From Micavibrio sp. (lineage in GTDB: Bacteria; Pseudomonadota; Alphaproteobacteria; Micavibrionales; Micavibrionaceae), in assembly GCA_026989265.1 (NCBI GenBank), contig JALSJP010000001.1:1-64000 (forward strand): a DNA stretch of 64,000 nucleotides, written 5' to 3'. Positions within the stretch are counted from its first letter, which is position 1; every line of letters starts with the position of its first letter. The notes beneath the pieces were generated by a model. The model saw only the letters and a list, made by a program, of their open reading frames with translations, ran no database searches and had not been told where the DNA came from. The translations under genes were made by a program, and so were the position numbers. Of this stretch, positions 1 through 8,878 are shown piece after piece.

Positions 1-361
<361 letters not shown>

Positions 362-387
362 TTTCACGCGCTAAAACTTAATTAAAT

Positions 388-481
388 GAATCACTTAGTT
401 AAGCTTGTTCCTTATACGTTCACGTTAAGTCATTGACTCTAATGCATATTTTCACTTGATCCACAGGCTTGCATGTGATTC
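388..481. promoter_or_regulatory. three GANTC sites upstream of divIC/ftsB
   Basis: GAATC at 388-392, GACTC at 435-439 and GATTC at 477-481 lie in the 129-bp gap before the septum gene. GANTC is the target of CcrM, which is encoded in this window. A TTGACT hexamer overlaps the second site (433-438), but no convincing -10 follows. Methylation-dependent control is an inference; clustering by chance is possible. Confidence 0.3.
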
Positions 482-490
482 TATACATAT

Positions 491-802
491 ATGAGTAAGT
501 TAATTGACATACGTTTGAAATTTTACAGCAACCTGCCTTTGCTGGTTGGGCTTTGCTTGTCTATTTACTTCTCATACCACAGCGTTTCAGGGCATAGAAG
601 CTATTTCCGCTTGGTGGAGTTAACATCCTCTTTGCAGCAAAAAACAGATAATCTTCAATCCCTTGGTCAAGAATATGCTGCTATTGAAAAAAAGGTTGTA
701 ATGATGCGTCCTGATAGACTATCCATTGACATGCTTGATGAGCAAGTTAGATATATCCTTGGTTACAACGGCATTGGCGACATTGTTGTTATTAGCAACT
801 AA
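491..802 (+). CDS. septum formation initiator family protein (FtsB/DivIC-like)
   Basis: Small bitopic division protein of 103 residues. One transmembrane segment at about 15-30 (LPLLVGLCLSIYFSYH) is followed by a coiled-coil-like stretch at about 42-70 (LTSSLQQKTDNLQSLGQEYAAIEKK) and a short C-terminal region with LDEQVRYILGY, the typical end of FtsB/DivIC proteins. FtsB links FtsL and FtsQ in the divisome. It sits alone between eno and pdhA, a conserved alphaproteobacterial position. The ATG start at 491 has no strong ribosome binding site. Family assignment rests on architecture and context. Confidence 0.85.
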   Translation: MSKLIDIRLKFYSNLPLLVGLCLSIYFSYHSVSGHRSYFRLVELTSSLQQKTDNLQSLGQEYAAIEKKVVMMRPDRLSIDMLDEQVRYILGYNGIGDIVVISN

Positions 803-906
803 AATTCTTGCATTGCAATATATAAATAGTGTTTTTCTCTAGCAATAACCCTTGAAATAGTGTAGCAATCTTCTTTAAGTCTATATGCATTATGAGGAAT
901 TAAACT

Positions 907-1905
907 TTGTCATCTTCGAAAAAACAAAAAACCAAACCATTACCAGTGTCATTAAAAGAACTTAAAAAGCTTTACTATGAAATGCTTATGATCCGCCGCT
1001 TTGAAGAAAAAGCAGGGCAGCTTTATGGTATGGGTTTAATTGGTGGTTTTTGCCACCTTTATATCGGGCAAGAAGCGGTTGTGACAGGCATTAACTCCGT
1101 GCAAAAGCCGCAAGATACGGTTGTTACATCATATCGCGATCACGCGCATATGCTAGCTTGTGGCATGTCCCCTAACGGCATTATGGCAGAGCTTACAGGG
1201 CGCATTGATGGTTATTCGCGCGGCAAAGGCGGCTCTATGCATATGTTTAGTCGCGAAAAGGGGTTTTTCGGCGGTAATGGAATTGTGGGGGCGGGGACGG
1301 CTATTGGCGCGGGACTTGGCTTTGGGCATAAATATAGCGGCGATGGCGGGGTTGCTATTGCTTATATGGGTGATGGTGCGTCAAATCAGGGGCAGGTCGC
1401 GGAATGCTATAATATGACCGCTCTTTGGGATTTGCCCGTTTTATTTGTGATTGAGAATAATCAATATGCTATGGGGACATCTGCGCCTCGCCATGCTGCG
1501 GGTCAATTATATCGCCGCGGTGAAGGTTATGGAATACCAGGAGAACAAGTTGATGGTATGGACGTGTTTGCAGTGCAAAAAGCCGCTAAACAAGCTCTTG
1601 ATTATGCAAGGTCAGGCAACGGCCCTTATATTTTAGAGGTTATGACTTATCGTTATCGAGGGCATTCAATGTCTGATCCCGCGCAATATCGCTCTAAGGA
1701 AGAGGTGGCTTCTATGAAAGAAGAGCGTGACCCTATTACTCAGGTCAAGAATATGTTGCAAGATCAAGGCGTTGATGATGATGCACTTAAAGCAATGGAT
1801 AAGGATATTAAGGCAATTGTGGCGGAGGCTGCAAAATTTGCACAAGCCAGCCCTGAGCCTGAAGCTCACGAGCTTTGGACTGATATTTTAGTGGAAAGGG
1901 TTTAG
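907..1905 (+). CDS. pdhA: pyruvate dehydrogenase E1 component, alpha subunit
   Basis: Thiamine-diphosphate-dependent decarboxylation of pyruvate, as an alpha2beta2 tetramer with PdhB. 332 residues. The ThDP/Mg motif GDGASNQG...N begins at about residue 155 and runs into ECYNMTALWDLPVLFVIENN. SYRDHAHMLACG and the loop YRGHSMSDPAQYRS are typical of E1-alpha. The start is TTG at 907, supported by GAGGA at 894-898 with 8-nt spacing; no in-frame ATG precedes the conserved N-terminus. First gene of the pdhA-pdhB-pdhC-lpdA operon, 4 bp before pdhB. Confidence 0.97.
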   Translation: MSSSKKQKTKPLPVSLKELKKLYYEMLMIRRFEEKAGQLYGMGLIGGFCHLYIGQEAVVTGINSVQKPQDTVVTSYRDHAHMLACGMSPNGIMAELTGRIDGYSRGKGGSMHMFSREKGFFGGNGIVGAGTAIGAGLGFGHKYSGDGGVAIAYMGDGASNQGQVAECYNMTALWDLPVLFVIENNQYAMGTSAPRHAAGQLYRRGEGYGIPGEQVDGMDVFAVQKAAKQALDYARSGNGPYILEVMTYRYRGHSMSDPAQYRSKEEVASMKEERDPITQVKNMLQDQGVDDDALKAMDKDIKAIVAEAAKFAQASPEPEAHELWTDILVERV

Positions 1906-1909
1906 ATAA

Positions 1910-3304
1910 ATGCCAACACAAATTTTAATGCCGGCGTTATCGCCAACCATGACCGAGGGGAATCTAGTTAAATGGCTGGTAGCTGAGGGTGATGCTGTGG
2001 AATCTGGTGATGTGATTGCCGAGATTGAAACTGACAAAGCCACGATGGAAGTGGAAGCCGTTGATGACGGCATTATAGGCAAGATTTTGGTTGCGCAAGG
2101 CACTGAAAATGTTCCTGTAAATACTCCAATTGCTATGCTTTTGGAAGATGGTGAGGATGCTTCTAGCGTTGTTATTCCGAGCAAAGTCGAGGAAACCAAT
2201 GTAGAAACTGAGCAGCATTCTATTGATGTTCAAGATGGTGACACTACAAATAACCGTGATATTTTATACGCTAAGGGCATTATTATTGAGCCTGTGCCAT
2301 TTGATGAAGCGGCATTTAGTGAGACTGTAAACCAAACCGTGCGCGAGGCTTTGCGCGATGCAATGGCAGAAGAGATGCGCAATGATGACCGTGTTTATTT
2401 GATGGGTGAGGAAGTCGCCGAATATCAAGGAGCTTATAAGGTATCACAAGGCTTGCTTGATGAGTTCGGAGCGCGCCGCGTTATTGACACGCCAATTACC
2501 GAGCATGGCTTTACGGGAATGGCGGTTGGCTCTGCTATGAATGGTTTAAAGCCAATTGTCGAGTTTATGACTTGGAATTTTGGCATGCAAGCCATGGATC
2601 ATATCATTAATTCTGCTGCTAAAACGCTTTATATGGCGGGCGGGCAGCTTGGTTGTCCTATCGTGTTTCGCGGAGCAAATGGCGCGGCGTCGCGAGTGGG
2701 TGCGCAGCATTCACAATGTTTTGCAAGCTGGTATGCACATGTTCCCGGTTTAAAGGTGGTTGCGCCTTGGTCTGGCGCGGATGCTAAAGGCTTGTTAAAG
2801 GCTGCTATTCGTGATCCAAATCCTATTATTTTCCTTGAAAATGAGCTGCTATATGGTGAGAAATTCGATGTTCCTGTATCGGATGATTTCGAAATTCCTA
2901 TTGGTCGAGCTAAAATTGAGCGGGAAGGTTCGGACGTAACTATCGTTGCGTTTTCAATTATGGTTGGCAAGTCCTTGGAAGCAGCAGAAATGTTGGCAGA
3001 GCAGGGCATTGATGCGGAAGTTATAAATCTTCGCACTATTCGCCCGCTTGATCGCTATACTATATTGGAAAGCCTAAAAAAGACTAACCGCATAGTATCG
3101 GTTGAAGAAGGCTGGGCTTTTGCAGGCATTGGCGCAGAAATAGCCGCTCTTTGCGGGGAGCATGCATTTGATTATATGGACGCGCCGCTAGTGCGAGTTT
3201 GCGGCGCAGATGTGCCTATGCCTTATGCTGCAAATTTAGAAGATTTAGCACTGCCAAAACCACAAGATATTGTTAACGCAGCAAAAAAGGTTTGCTATGT
3301 GTAA
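1910..3304 (+). CDS. pdhB: pyruvate dehydrogenase E1 component, beta subunit with N-terminal lipoyl domain
   Basis: Beta subunit of the E1 heterotetramer, 464 residues. A biotinyl/lipoyl domain occupies about 1-80, with lysine 43 in ETDKATME as the lipoylation site. After an acidic linker the transketolase-like domain begins at about 140: [63 protein letters not shown]. The lipoyl fusion on E1-beta is known in several alphaproteobacterial groups. The lipoyl-coding DNA is strikingly similar to that at the start of pdhC, including many silent positions. Immediately downstream is an inverted-repeat arm and an unrelated GxxExxY gene. Confidence 0.97.
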   Translation: MPTQILMPALSPTMTEGNLVKWLVAEGDAVESGDVIAEIETDKATMEVEAVDDGIIGKILVAQGTENVPVNTPIAMLLEDGEDASSVVIPSKVEETNVETEQHSIDVQDGDTTNNRDILYAKGIIIEPVPFDEAAFSETVNQTVREALRDAMAEEMRNDDRVYLMGEEVAEYQGAYKVSQGLLDEFGARRVIDTPITEHGFTGMAVGSAMNGLKPIVEFMTWNFGMQAMDHIINSAAKTLYMAGGQLGCPIVFRGANGAASRVGAQHSQCFASWYAHVPGLKVVAPWSGADAKGLLKAAIRDPNPIIFLENELLYGEKFDVPVSDDFEIPIGRAKIEREGSDVTIVAFSIMVGKSLEAAEMLAEQGIDAEVINLRTIRPLDRYTILESLKKTNRIVSVEEGWAFAGIGAEIAALCGEHAFDYMDAPLVRVCGADVPMPYAANLEDLALPKPQDIVNAAKKVCYV

Positions 3305-3313
3305 TATTTATTT

Positions 3314-3775
3314 AACGCGGAGCTTCGGAGAAACGGAGTTTAGATATTGGTAAATAGCTTGCAAAATTATAATGATCTTCCAGAGGATTTAAACGCCTTA
3401 TCAGGAAAGATAGTGGATTGCGCTTTTCAAGTTCATAAAGAGCTAGGGGCGGGATTTTTAGAAGTTAATTATGAAGATGCTTTTATTATCGAATTAAAGC
3501 GTAAAAATTTGAATTTTGAACAGCAAAAAACATATAATATTCCATATAAAGATGGTTTCTTGAAATCTAGTTTTAGGTTTGATTTAATAATTGAAAACTC
3601 TATTTTAGTTGAGCTTAAGGCTGTAGAAAAAATCAACCCTATTCACCAAGCACAAATTTATGCATATCTAAAAGCTACAAATTTGCCTATTGGGTTATTG
3701 ATTAATTTTAACGTTAGGCTTATTAAGGATGGAATAAATAGATATGTCCTCCGAAACTCCGATTCTCCGCGTAAA
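3314..3775. repeat. inverted repeat pair bounding the GxxExxY gene
   Basis: Left arm 3314-3341, just after the pdhB stop, contains ACGCGGAG followed by two further CGGAG blocks. The right arm (about 3748-3775), inside the 3' end of the GxxExxY ORF, reads on the opposite strand as ACGCGGAG followed by two CGGAG blocks with the same spacing; the bases between blocks differ. The arms bracket exactly the gene that interrupts pdhB-pdhC, so they may be ends of a mobile-like cassette. No target duplication was seen. Confidence 0.5.
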
Positions 3776-3790
3776 AAGGATTTTAATTAA
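3347..3790 (+). CDS. GxxExxY family protein (PD-(D/E)XK nuclease-like), inserted in the pdh operon
   Basis: 147 residues. Named motif visible: HKELGAGFLEVNYEDAF gives G-x-x-E-x-x-Y. A PD-(D/E)XK-like core follows: FRFDLIIENSILVELKAVE (D...E-x-K), then HQAQIYAYLKATNLPIGLLINFN, typical of this family. The molecular role of GxxExxY proteins is not established. The start is TTG at 3347; the stop overlaps the pdhC ATG by one base (TAATG), so translation of pdhC may be coupled to it. The gene is out of place between E1-beta and E2, is AT-rich compared with them, and has inverted-repeat arms at both ends, suggesting insertion. Confidence 0.85.
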   Translation: MVNSLQNYNDLPEDLNALSGKIVDCAFQVHKELGAGFLEVNYEDAFIIELKRKNLNFEQQKTYNIPYKDGFLKSSFRFDLIIENSILVELKAVEKINPIHQAQIYAYLKATNLPIGLLINFNVRLIKDGINRYVLRNSDSPRKKDFN

Positions 3791-5034
3791 TGACAATAAA
3801 TATAACTATGCCGGCGTTATCGCCAACAATGACAGATGGGACATTGGCTAAATGGCTGGTAGCCGAGGGTGATACTATAGAATCAGGTGATGTGATTGCC
3901 GAGATTGAAACCGACAAAGCCACGATGGAAGTTGAAGCCGTTGATGATGGGGTTGTTGGTAAGATTTTGGTTGCAGAGGGCACAGAAAATGTTCCTGTAA
4001 ATGATGTTATTGCGATATTGCTGGAAGATGGGGAAGATGCTTCTTGCGTTGTCACTCCGAGCAAAGTCGAGGGGTCTAAACCAGTTAGCAAAGAAAAATC
4101 TCCTGAGGTTGTGGTAGCAAATGCTCCTGTCACTCTGAATGACAATAATAGTGATCGTATTTTCGCATCACCATTGGCACGGCGCATAGCAAAGGATAAG
4201 GGGCTTGATCTTGCTGGCATTAAAGGCTCTGGCCCGCGCGGGCGCATTGTTAAGGCGGATGTTGAAAAGGGTGTTGCAAGCCACAAATCACAAGTTGTAA
4301 AACCTGCTGAAACCAATAACTCTGATATGAAAATTAATATCTATGGCATGGCTTATACGGAATTGCCAAATAACAATATCCGAAAAGTAGTTGCTAAGCG
4401 TTTGACCGAGTCTAAGCAAGATGTGCCGCATTTCTATCTTACTATTGAATGTATTTTGGATGAGCTTTTGGCTGCTCGTAAAAATATCAATGATAAAGCA
4501 AATGGGGCGTATAAACTCTCGGTCAATGATTTCATTATCAAAGCCAGCGCAATGGCTCTTAAAACCTATCCTGAAGCTAATGTTTCATGGAGTGATGACG
4601 CTATATTCCAATATCTTAAGGCGGATATTTCTGTTGCTGTTTCAACGCCAAATGGCTTGATTACTCCGATTGTAAAAGCCGCCGAGGATAAGGGTTTGAA
4701 AGATATTTCGGCGGAAGTTAAAGATTTAGCTGGTCGCGCTCGTGAGGGTAAGCTTAAGCCTGAAGAGTTTCAAGGCGGCTCGTTCACTGTATCTAACCTT
4801 GGTATGTTTGGGGTTAAAGAATTTGCCGCTATTATTAATCCGCCGCAAGGTTGCATCTTAGCTATCGGAGCGGGTGAGCCTCGCCCCGTTGTTATTGATG
4901 GCAAGATTGAGATTAGAACAGTTATGAATTGCACATTGTCTGTGGATCATAGATGTGTAGACGGCGCAGTCGGCGCGGAGTATCTTAAAATCTTTAAGCA
5001 ATATATAGAAAATCCAGTTTCTATGCTGGTTTAG
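3790..5034 (+). CDS. pdhC: dihydrolipoamide acetyltransferase, E2 of pyruvate dehydrogenase
   Basis: Transfers the acetyl group from the lipoyl arm to CoA and forms the complex core. 414 residues with one lipoyl domain (about 1-80, lysine 43), a linker, a peripheral-subunit-binding domain at about 124-160 (ASPLARRIAKDKGLDLAGI, GSGPRGRIVKADVE) and the acetyltransferase domain from about 195. The catalytic motif DHRCVDG has His387 and Asp391. The linker around 95-120 is short and lacks the usual Ala-Pro richness. The start overlaps the upstream GxxExxY stop by one base. Confidence 0.97.
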   Translation: MTINITMPALSPTMTDGTLAKWLVAEGDTIESGDVIAEIETDKATMEVEAVDDGVVGKILVAEGTENVPVNDVIAILLEDGEDASCVVTPSKVEGSKPVSKEKSPEVVVANAPVTLNDNNSDRIFASPLARRIAKDKGLDLAGIKGSGPRGRIVKADVEKGVASHKSQVVKPAETNNSDMKINIYGMAYTELPNNNIRKVVAKRLTESKQDVPHFYLTIECILDELLAARKNINDKANGAYKLSVNDFIIKASAMALKTYPEANVSWSDDAIFQYLKADISVAVSTPNGLITPIVKAAEDKGLKDISAEVKDLAGRAREGKLKPEEFQGGSFTVSNLGMFGVKEFAAIINPPQGCILAIGAGEPRPVVIDGKIEIRTVMNCTLSVDHRCVDGAVGAEYLKIFKQYIENPVSMLV

Positions 5035-5053
5035 AAAGGCTAAAGGCGTAAAA

Positions 5054-5587
5054 ATGGCAGTAAATAGATATCCAATCATTGGGGTTATGGGATCTCATGA
5101 ACATTCACATGAGGAATACTCATCTGTTATTGGTGAGCTAATCGCAAGGCGCGGCTATAATTTACTTACTGGCGCGGGCGCAGGAGTTATGAGTGCGGTT
5201 GCCAAGAGCTTTACCGAGGTTGAAGACCGCAAGGGCGTTGCTATCGGTATATTGCCTGCCGTCGATTATAAGGGGCAAAAGCTTGATAAAGAAGAATACC
5301 CCAATAAATATATTGAAATCCCAATGATAACGCCGTTAAGTGAAAAGGCGCAAAATGATAAAATGCCGTTCAGCCGCAACTTGGTTAATGTGATGACATC
5401 TAAGGCTTTGGTTGTGCTACCGGGATCGCATGGCACGCAAAACGAAGTGTCTCTTGCGCTTATGTATAACAAGCCTATAATTTTATTTGGGCCTGATGAT
5501 GCATTTGTTAAGTTTCCAGAAGACCCCTTGCGCGCAAGCATAATTGATCACGTAGAACAATTTTTTGATGATATATTTGGTGAGTGA
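5054..5587 (+). CDS. LOG/SLOG-superfamily protein (lysine-decarboxylase-like Rossmann fold)
   Basis: 177 residues. The N-terminus IIGVMGSHEHSHEEY, the nucleotide-binding-like stretch LLTGAGAGVMSAVAKSF (about 38-54) and the later LVVLPGSHGTQNEVSLAL (about 119-136) match the LOG/SLOG pattern, in which PGGxGTxxE is usual; here PGSHGTQNE replaces it. LOG enzymes release cytokinin bases from nucleotides, while related SLOG proteins bind nucleotide-type ligands; the substrate here is unknown. It sits between pdhC and lpdA, 19 bp after pdhC and 10 bp before lpdA, so it is probably cotranscribed with the complex. Confidence 0.7.
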   Translation: MAVNRYPIIGVMGSHEHSHEEYSSVIGELIARRGYNLLTGAGAGVMSAVAKSFTEVEDRKGVAIGILPAVDYKGQKLDKEEYPNKYIEIPMITPLSEKAQNDKMPFSRNLVNVMTSKALVVLPGSHGTQNEVSLALMYNKPIILFGPDDAFVKFPEDPLRASIIDHVEQFFDDIFGE

Positions 5588-5597
5588 GTGAATAATA

Positions 5598-6998
5598 ATG
5601 AGCAATAAAAATTTTGATGTAATTGTAATTGGCGGCGGACCAGGTGGCTATGTCGCGGCAATAAGGGCGGCGCAGCTTGGGCTTAATACTGCATTGGTTG
5701 AGGCTAATCACCTTGGCGGAATTTGCCTTAATTGGGGATGTATTCCTACAAAAGCATTGCTGCGCTCGTCAGAGACTTATCACATGCTTCATAATTTGGA
5801 AGAGTTCGGGCTTTCTGCCGATAAACCTAGCTTTGATATTAAGAAAATAGTTAAGCGCTCTCGCGGCGTTGCAAGCCAGCTATCTGGCGGGATCAAGCAT
5901 TTGCTCAAAAAGAATAAAGTCACAGTTTTTGATGGCTGGGGCAAGCTTTTGGGCGGCGGTAAACTTAGCATTGAAAAAGATGGTAAGGTTTTTGAAACTC
6001 TATCAGCTAAGCATATTATTGTGGCAACGGGAGCGCGGGCGCGGATTTTACCGAATTTAGAGCCTGATGGAAAGCTAATTTGGACTTACAAAGAGGCTAT
6101 GACTCCTTCAGCCATGCCAAAATCTTTGCTTGTGGTTGGCTCGGGCGCGATAGGCATTGAGTTTGCTAGTTTCTACCGCTCTATGGGCGCGGAAGTTACG
6201 GTCGTTGAGGTTATGGATCGAGTGCTTCCTGTGGAAGATGAGGAAATCTCTAAACTCGCGCATAAGGCATTTACAAAGCAGGGTATGAAGATTATTACGG
6301 CGGCAAAAGTCACTAAGCTTGATAAATCTAAAACTAATGTAAAAGCCACTATAGATACCAAAAAAGGCACAGAGCAAATCACGGTTGATAATGTTATTAT
6401 GGCGGTTGGCATTGTTCCTAATGTTGAAAATATTGGTATTGAAAATACTAAAATCAAGCTGGATCGCGGGCATATCGCTACTAATGAGTGGCTAGAAACT
6501 GCGGAGGCGGGCGTTTATGCTATTGGCGACGTTACTGCTCCGCCTTGGCTTGCTCATAAAGCTTCACATGAGGGTATTATTTGCGTTGAAAAATTAGCGG
6601 GGCAGGCAGGTGTCCATCCGCTTAATAAGCTGAATATTCCGGGTTGCACCTATTGTCATCCGCAAATTGCCTCGATTGGCTTAACTGAAAAGGCAGCAAA
6701 GGCGCAGGGTTATAAGGTTAAGGTTGGGCGTTTTCCATTTATGGCTAACGGCAAGGCGGTAGCACTCGGTGAGCCTGAAGGCTTGGTCAAAACTATCTTT
6801 GATGAAAAAACGGGAGAGCTACTCGGAGCGCATATGATCGGAAGCGAAGTTACCGAAATGATACAGGGCTATGGCATTGCTAAAACTTTGGAGACTACAG
6901 AAATTGAGATTATGCATACGATATTCCCTCATCCTACACTTTCCGAAATGATGCATGAGGCTGTACTTGATGCATATGGCAGGGCAGTGCATTTTTAA
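5598..6998 (+). CDS. lpdA: dihydrolipoyl dehydrogenase (E3)
   Basis: FAD-dependent reoxidation of dihydrolipoamide with NAD+. 466 residues, usual length. FAD-binding GGGPGGYVAAIRAAQLG near the start, redox disulfide GGICLNWGCIPTKALL (Cys43, Cys48), NAD-binding VVGSGAIGIEFASFYRSMG, second FAD motif VYAIGDVT, and the C-terminal FPHPTLSEMMHEA with the catalytic His445-Glu450 pair. Last gene of the pdh operon; it serves PDH and probably other 2-oxoacid dehydrogenases. An ATG at 5598 fits the conserved N-terminus. Confidence 0.97.
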   Translation: MSNKNFDVIVIGGGPGGYVAAIRAAQLGLNTALVEANHLGGICLNWGCIPTKALLRSSETYHMLHNLEEFGLSADKPSFDIKKIVKRSRGVASQLSGGIKHLLKKNKVTVFDGWGKLLGGGKLSIEKDGKVFETLSAKHIIVATGARARILPNLEPDGKLIWTYKEAMTPSAMPKSLLVVGSGAIGIEFASFYRSMGAEVTVVEVMDRVLPVEDEEISKLAHKAFTKQGMKIITAAKVTKLDKSKTNVKATIDTKKGTEQITVDNVIMAVGIVPNVENIGIENTKIKLDRGHIATNEWLETAEAGVYAIGDVTAPPWLAHKASHEGIICVEKLAGQAGVHPLNKLNIPGCTYCHPQIASIGLTEKAAKAQGYKVKVGRFPFMANGKAVALGEPEGLVKTIFDEKTGELLGAHMIGSEVTEMIQGYGIAKTLETTEIEIMHTIFPHPTLSEMMHEAVLDAYGRAVHF

Positions 6999-7016
6999 AT
7001 ATGGTTGTAACTAAAC

Positions 7017-7979
7017 ATGACATATAATTCAAAATTACTCGATAAGGCAAAGCGCCATCCTGAAAAACAGAAAAATCCTGATAGACCAGCTGGGCGCAAG
7101 CCTGACTGGCTGCGAGTTCGCGCCCCTCAAGGGGATGTATTTTCTCAAACGCAAGATATAATGCGCGGGCAAAAACTAACCACTGTTTGTGAGGAGGCGA
7201 GCTGTCCTAATATTGGTGAGTGCTGGGAGCAAAAACATTCCGCATTCATGATATTAGGTGAGGTATGCACGCGGGCTTGCGCGTTTTGTAATATTGCAAC
7301 GGGAAAGCCTGACGCTGTGGATAAGTTAGAGCCGCTGCGGATTGGCGTTGCAGTTATGCAAATGGAGCTTAAACATGTTGTAGTAACAGCGGTTGATCGC
7401 GATGATTTAAAAGATGGTGGAGCGGATCATTTTTCCAAGACTGTGCAAGCCATACGCATGAAAAGCCCTGATACTACTATCGAGATTCTCACAGGTGATT
7501 TTAGGGGTGATATCAATGATATAGACCATGTTGTTAAAGCAGCGCCTGATGTGTTTAATCATAATATTGAAACTGTGCCACGGCTTTATCCAACCATAAG
7601 ACCCGGGGCGCGGTACTTCCGCTCCCTTCGTTTGTTGGAGCGAGTTAAAGATGTTGAGCCGACCATGTTTACTAAATCAGGAATGATGGTAGGACTTGGC
7701 GAGAGCATAGAGGAAATATCCCAAGTTATGGATGATATGCGCGCGGCCAAAATAGATTTTATAACTATTGGGCAGTATTTACAGCCAACGCCAAAACATG
7801 CGCCTGTTATGAAATGGTGGTCGCCCGAAGAGTTTGAAAAGCTTAATAAAATGGCGAAATCTAAAGGATTTTTGATGGTATCGGCTAGCCCTCTAACGCG
7901 CTCATCTCACCATGCAGGCGATGATTTCGAGAAGCTGAAAGCCGCCCGCGATAAGAAGTATGGCTCTAAATCCAAATGA
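7017..7979 (+). CDS. lipA: lipoyl synthase
   Basis: Radical SAM enzyme that inserts two sulfurs into octanoyl groups on lipoyl domains, needed by PdhB and PdhC upstream. 320 residues. Auxiliary cluster cysteines are in [12 protein letters not shown] (Cys58, 63, 69); radical SAM cysteines in CTRACAFC (Cys84, 88, 91). The C-terminal [14 protein letters not shown] carries the conserved serine region. It begins 18 bp after lpdA and overlaps the next gene by 4 bp (ATGA), so the lipoylation gene is likely expressed with the complex it modifies. Confidence 0.97.
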   Translation: MTYNSKLLDKAKRHPEKQKNPDRPAGRKPDWLRVRAPQGDVFSQTQDIMRGQKLTTVCEEASCPNIGECWEQKHSAFMILGEVCTRACAFCNIATGKPDAVDKLEPLRIGVAVMQMELKHVVVTAVDRDDLKDGGADHFSKTVQAIRMKSPDTTIEILTGDFRGDINDIDHVVKAAPDVFNHNIETVPRLYPTIRPGARYFRSLRLLERVKDVEPTMFTKSGMMVGLGESIEEISQVMDDMRAAKIDFITIGQYLQPTPKHAPVMKWWSPEEFEKLNKMAKSKGFLMVSASPLTRSSHHAGDDFEKLKAARDKKYGSKSK

Positions 7980-8425
7980 CAACACATGCGGAAAAACGAA
8001 ATATGCCCTACAGCGCGGAGCAGTTATTTGCTCTAGTCGCGGATGTTGAGCGTTATCCTGAATTCCTGCCATGGTGCATTGATTGCCGTATTAAACGCCG
8101 TGAAAATGACAACATTATCTACGCTGATCTTACCATTGGCTATAAAATATTTCGTGAGAAATTCACATCTAAAGTAACAATGGAAGAGCCAAATTTAGTG
8201 CATGTGGAATATATCTCTGGCCCGATGAAATATCTTTCTAATTATTGGAAATTTATCCGCGAAGATGACGGCTCATGCACGATTGATTTTTATGTTGATT
8301 TCGAATTTAAGAATAAAATGCTGCAAAATATAATCGGAGCATTCTTTACGCAGGCAATGCAAAAAATGGTAAAAGCATTTGAAGCAAGGGCGCAGGAGCT
8401 ATATGGCTCTAGCCGCGTTAATTAG
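7976..8425 (+). CDS. Coq10/RatA-like START-domain protein
   Basis: 149 residues, the normal size for the polyketide cyclase/START-like family that includes ubiquinone-binding Coq10 and E. coli RatA. Visible signatures: [25 protein letters not shown] near the N-terminus, [17 protein letters not shown] mid-protein and a C-terminal amphipathic helix ending [18 protein letters not shown]. In alphaproteobacteria this gene usually follows lipA and is presumed to aid ubiquinone function; that role is inferred from homology. Its 3' end overlaps the convergent CinA gene by 27 bp. Confidence 0.88.
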   Translation: MTTHAEKRNMPYSAEQLFALVADVERYPEFLPWCIDCRIKRRENDNIIYADLTIGYKIFREKFTSKVTMEEPNLVHVEYISGPMKYLSNYWKFIREDDGSCTIDFYVDFEFKNKMLQNIIGAFFTQAMQKMVKAFEARAQELYGSSRVN

Positions 8426-8878
8426 AATGGTTAGAGCTTTTTCGCAAGTTTGACTGCGTATTTCTTTGCGGCTGCCTGTGAAATTAAACTCATATCCTTT
8501 TGGCTCTTTGCCTAATATTGCAATGGCTATATAGACAAGCCCTGCTGGCTTTTCCTCCATTGCGCCGCTAGATTCTGCAATTCCTGTTACTGAAACCGAG
8601 ATATCTGCATCACTTTTATCTAACGCGCCTAAAGCCATAGCAATGGCGCACTGCTCGCTTACTGCTCCGTAATGTCTTAATATGTTGTCAGAAACACCTA
8701 AAGACTCACGTTTTGCATTGTTGGAATAAGTCACAAAGCCGCGGTCAAAAACTTTAGATGCGCCAGATTGCGAGGTTATGCTAGCCGATATCATACCGCC
8801 AGTGCAGCTCTCGGCGGTTGCGAGTAGCAGCACTTTTTCTAGCAATATAGCACTTAATTCTTTAACTAGATTATCCAT
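8399..8878 (-). CDS. CinA C-terminal domain protein (nicotinamide-nucleotide amidohydrolase family)
   Basis: 159 residues, corresponding to the stand-alone C-terminal CinA domain (PncC-like), which deamidates nicotinamide mononucleotide in NAD recycling. TAESCTGGMISASIT is the family signature and VTGIAESSGAMEEKPAGLVYIA matches the second conserved block, where GIAGPxGG is more usual; the SSGAME variation may affect substrate handling. It overlaps pgpA upstream by 13 bp and converges with the Coq10-like gene. Confidence 0.88.
   Translation of the reverse strand: MDNLVKELSAILLEKVLLLATAESCTGGMISASITSQSGASKVFDRGFVTYSNNAKRESLGVSDNILRHYGAVSEQCAIAMALGALDKSDADISVSVTGIAESSGAMEEKPAGLVYIAIAILGKEPKGYEFNFTGSRKEIRSQTCEKALTILINAARAI

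Noticed and set aside
457-470. DnaA-box-like TGATCCACA
   Set aside because: A single near-match without clustering or an origin context; expected by chance.
2629-3036. 135-residue minus-strand ORF in pdhB
   Set aside because: Antisense shadow of the conserved E1-beta coding sequence, without its own ribosome binding site.
3783-4316. 177-residue minus-strand ORF over the pdhC start
   Set aside because: Antisense of the lipoyl and linker coding region; the same kind of shadow appears over pdhB because the DNA is similar.
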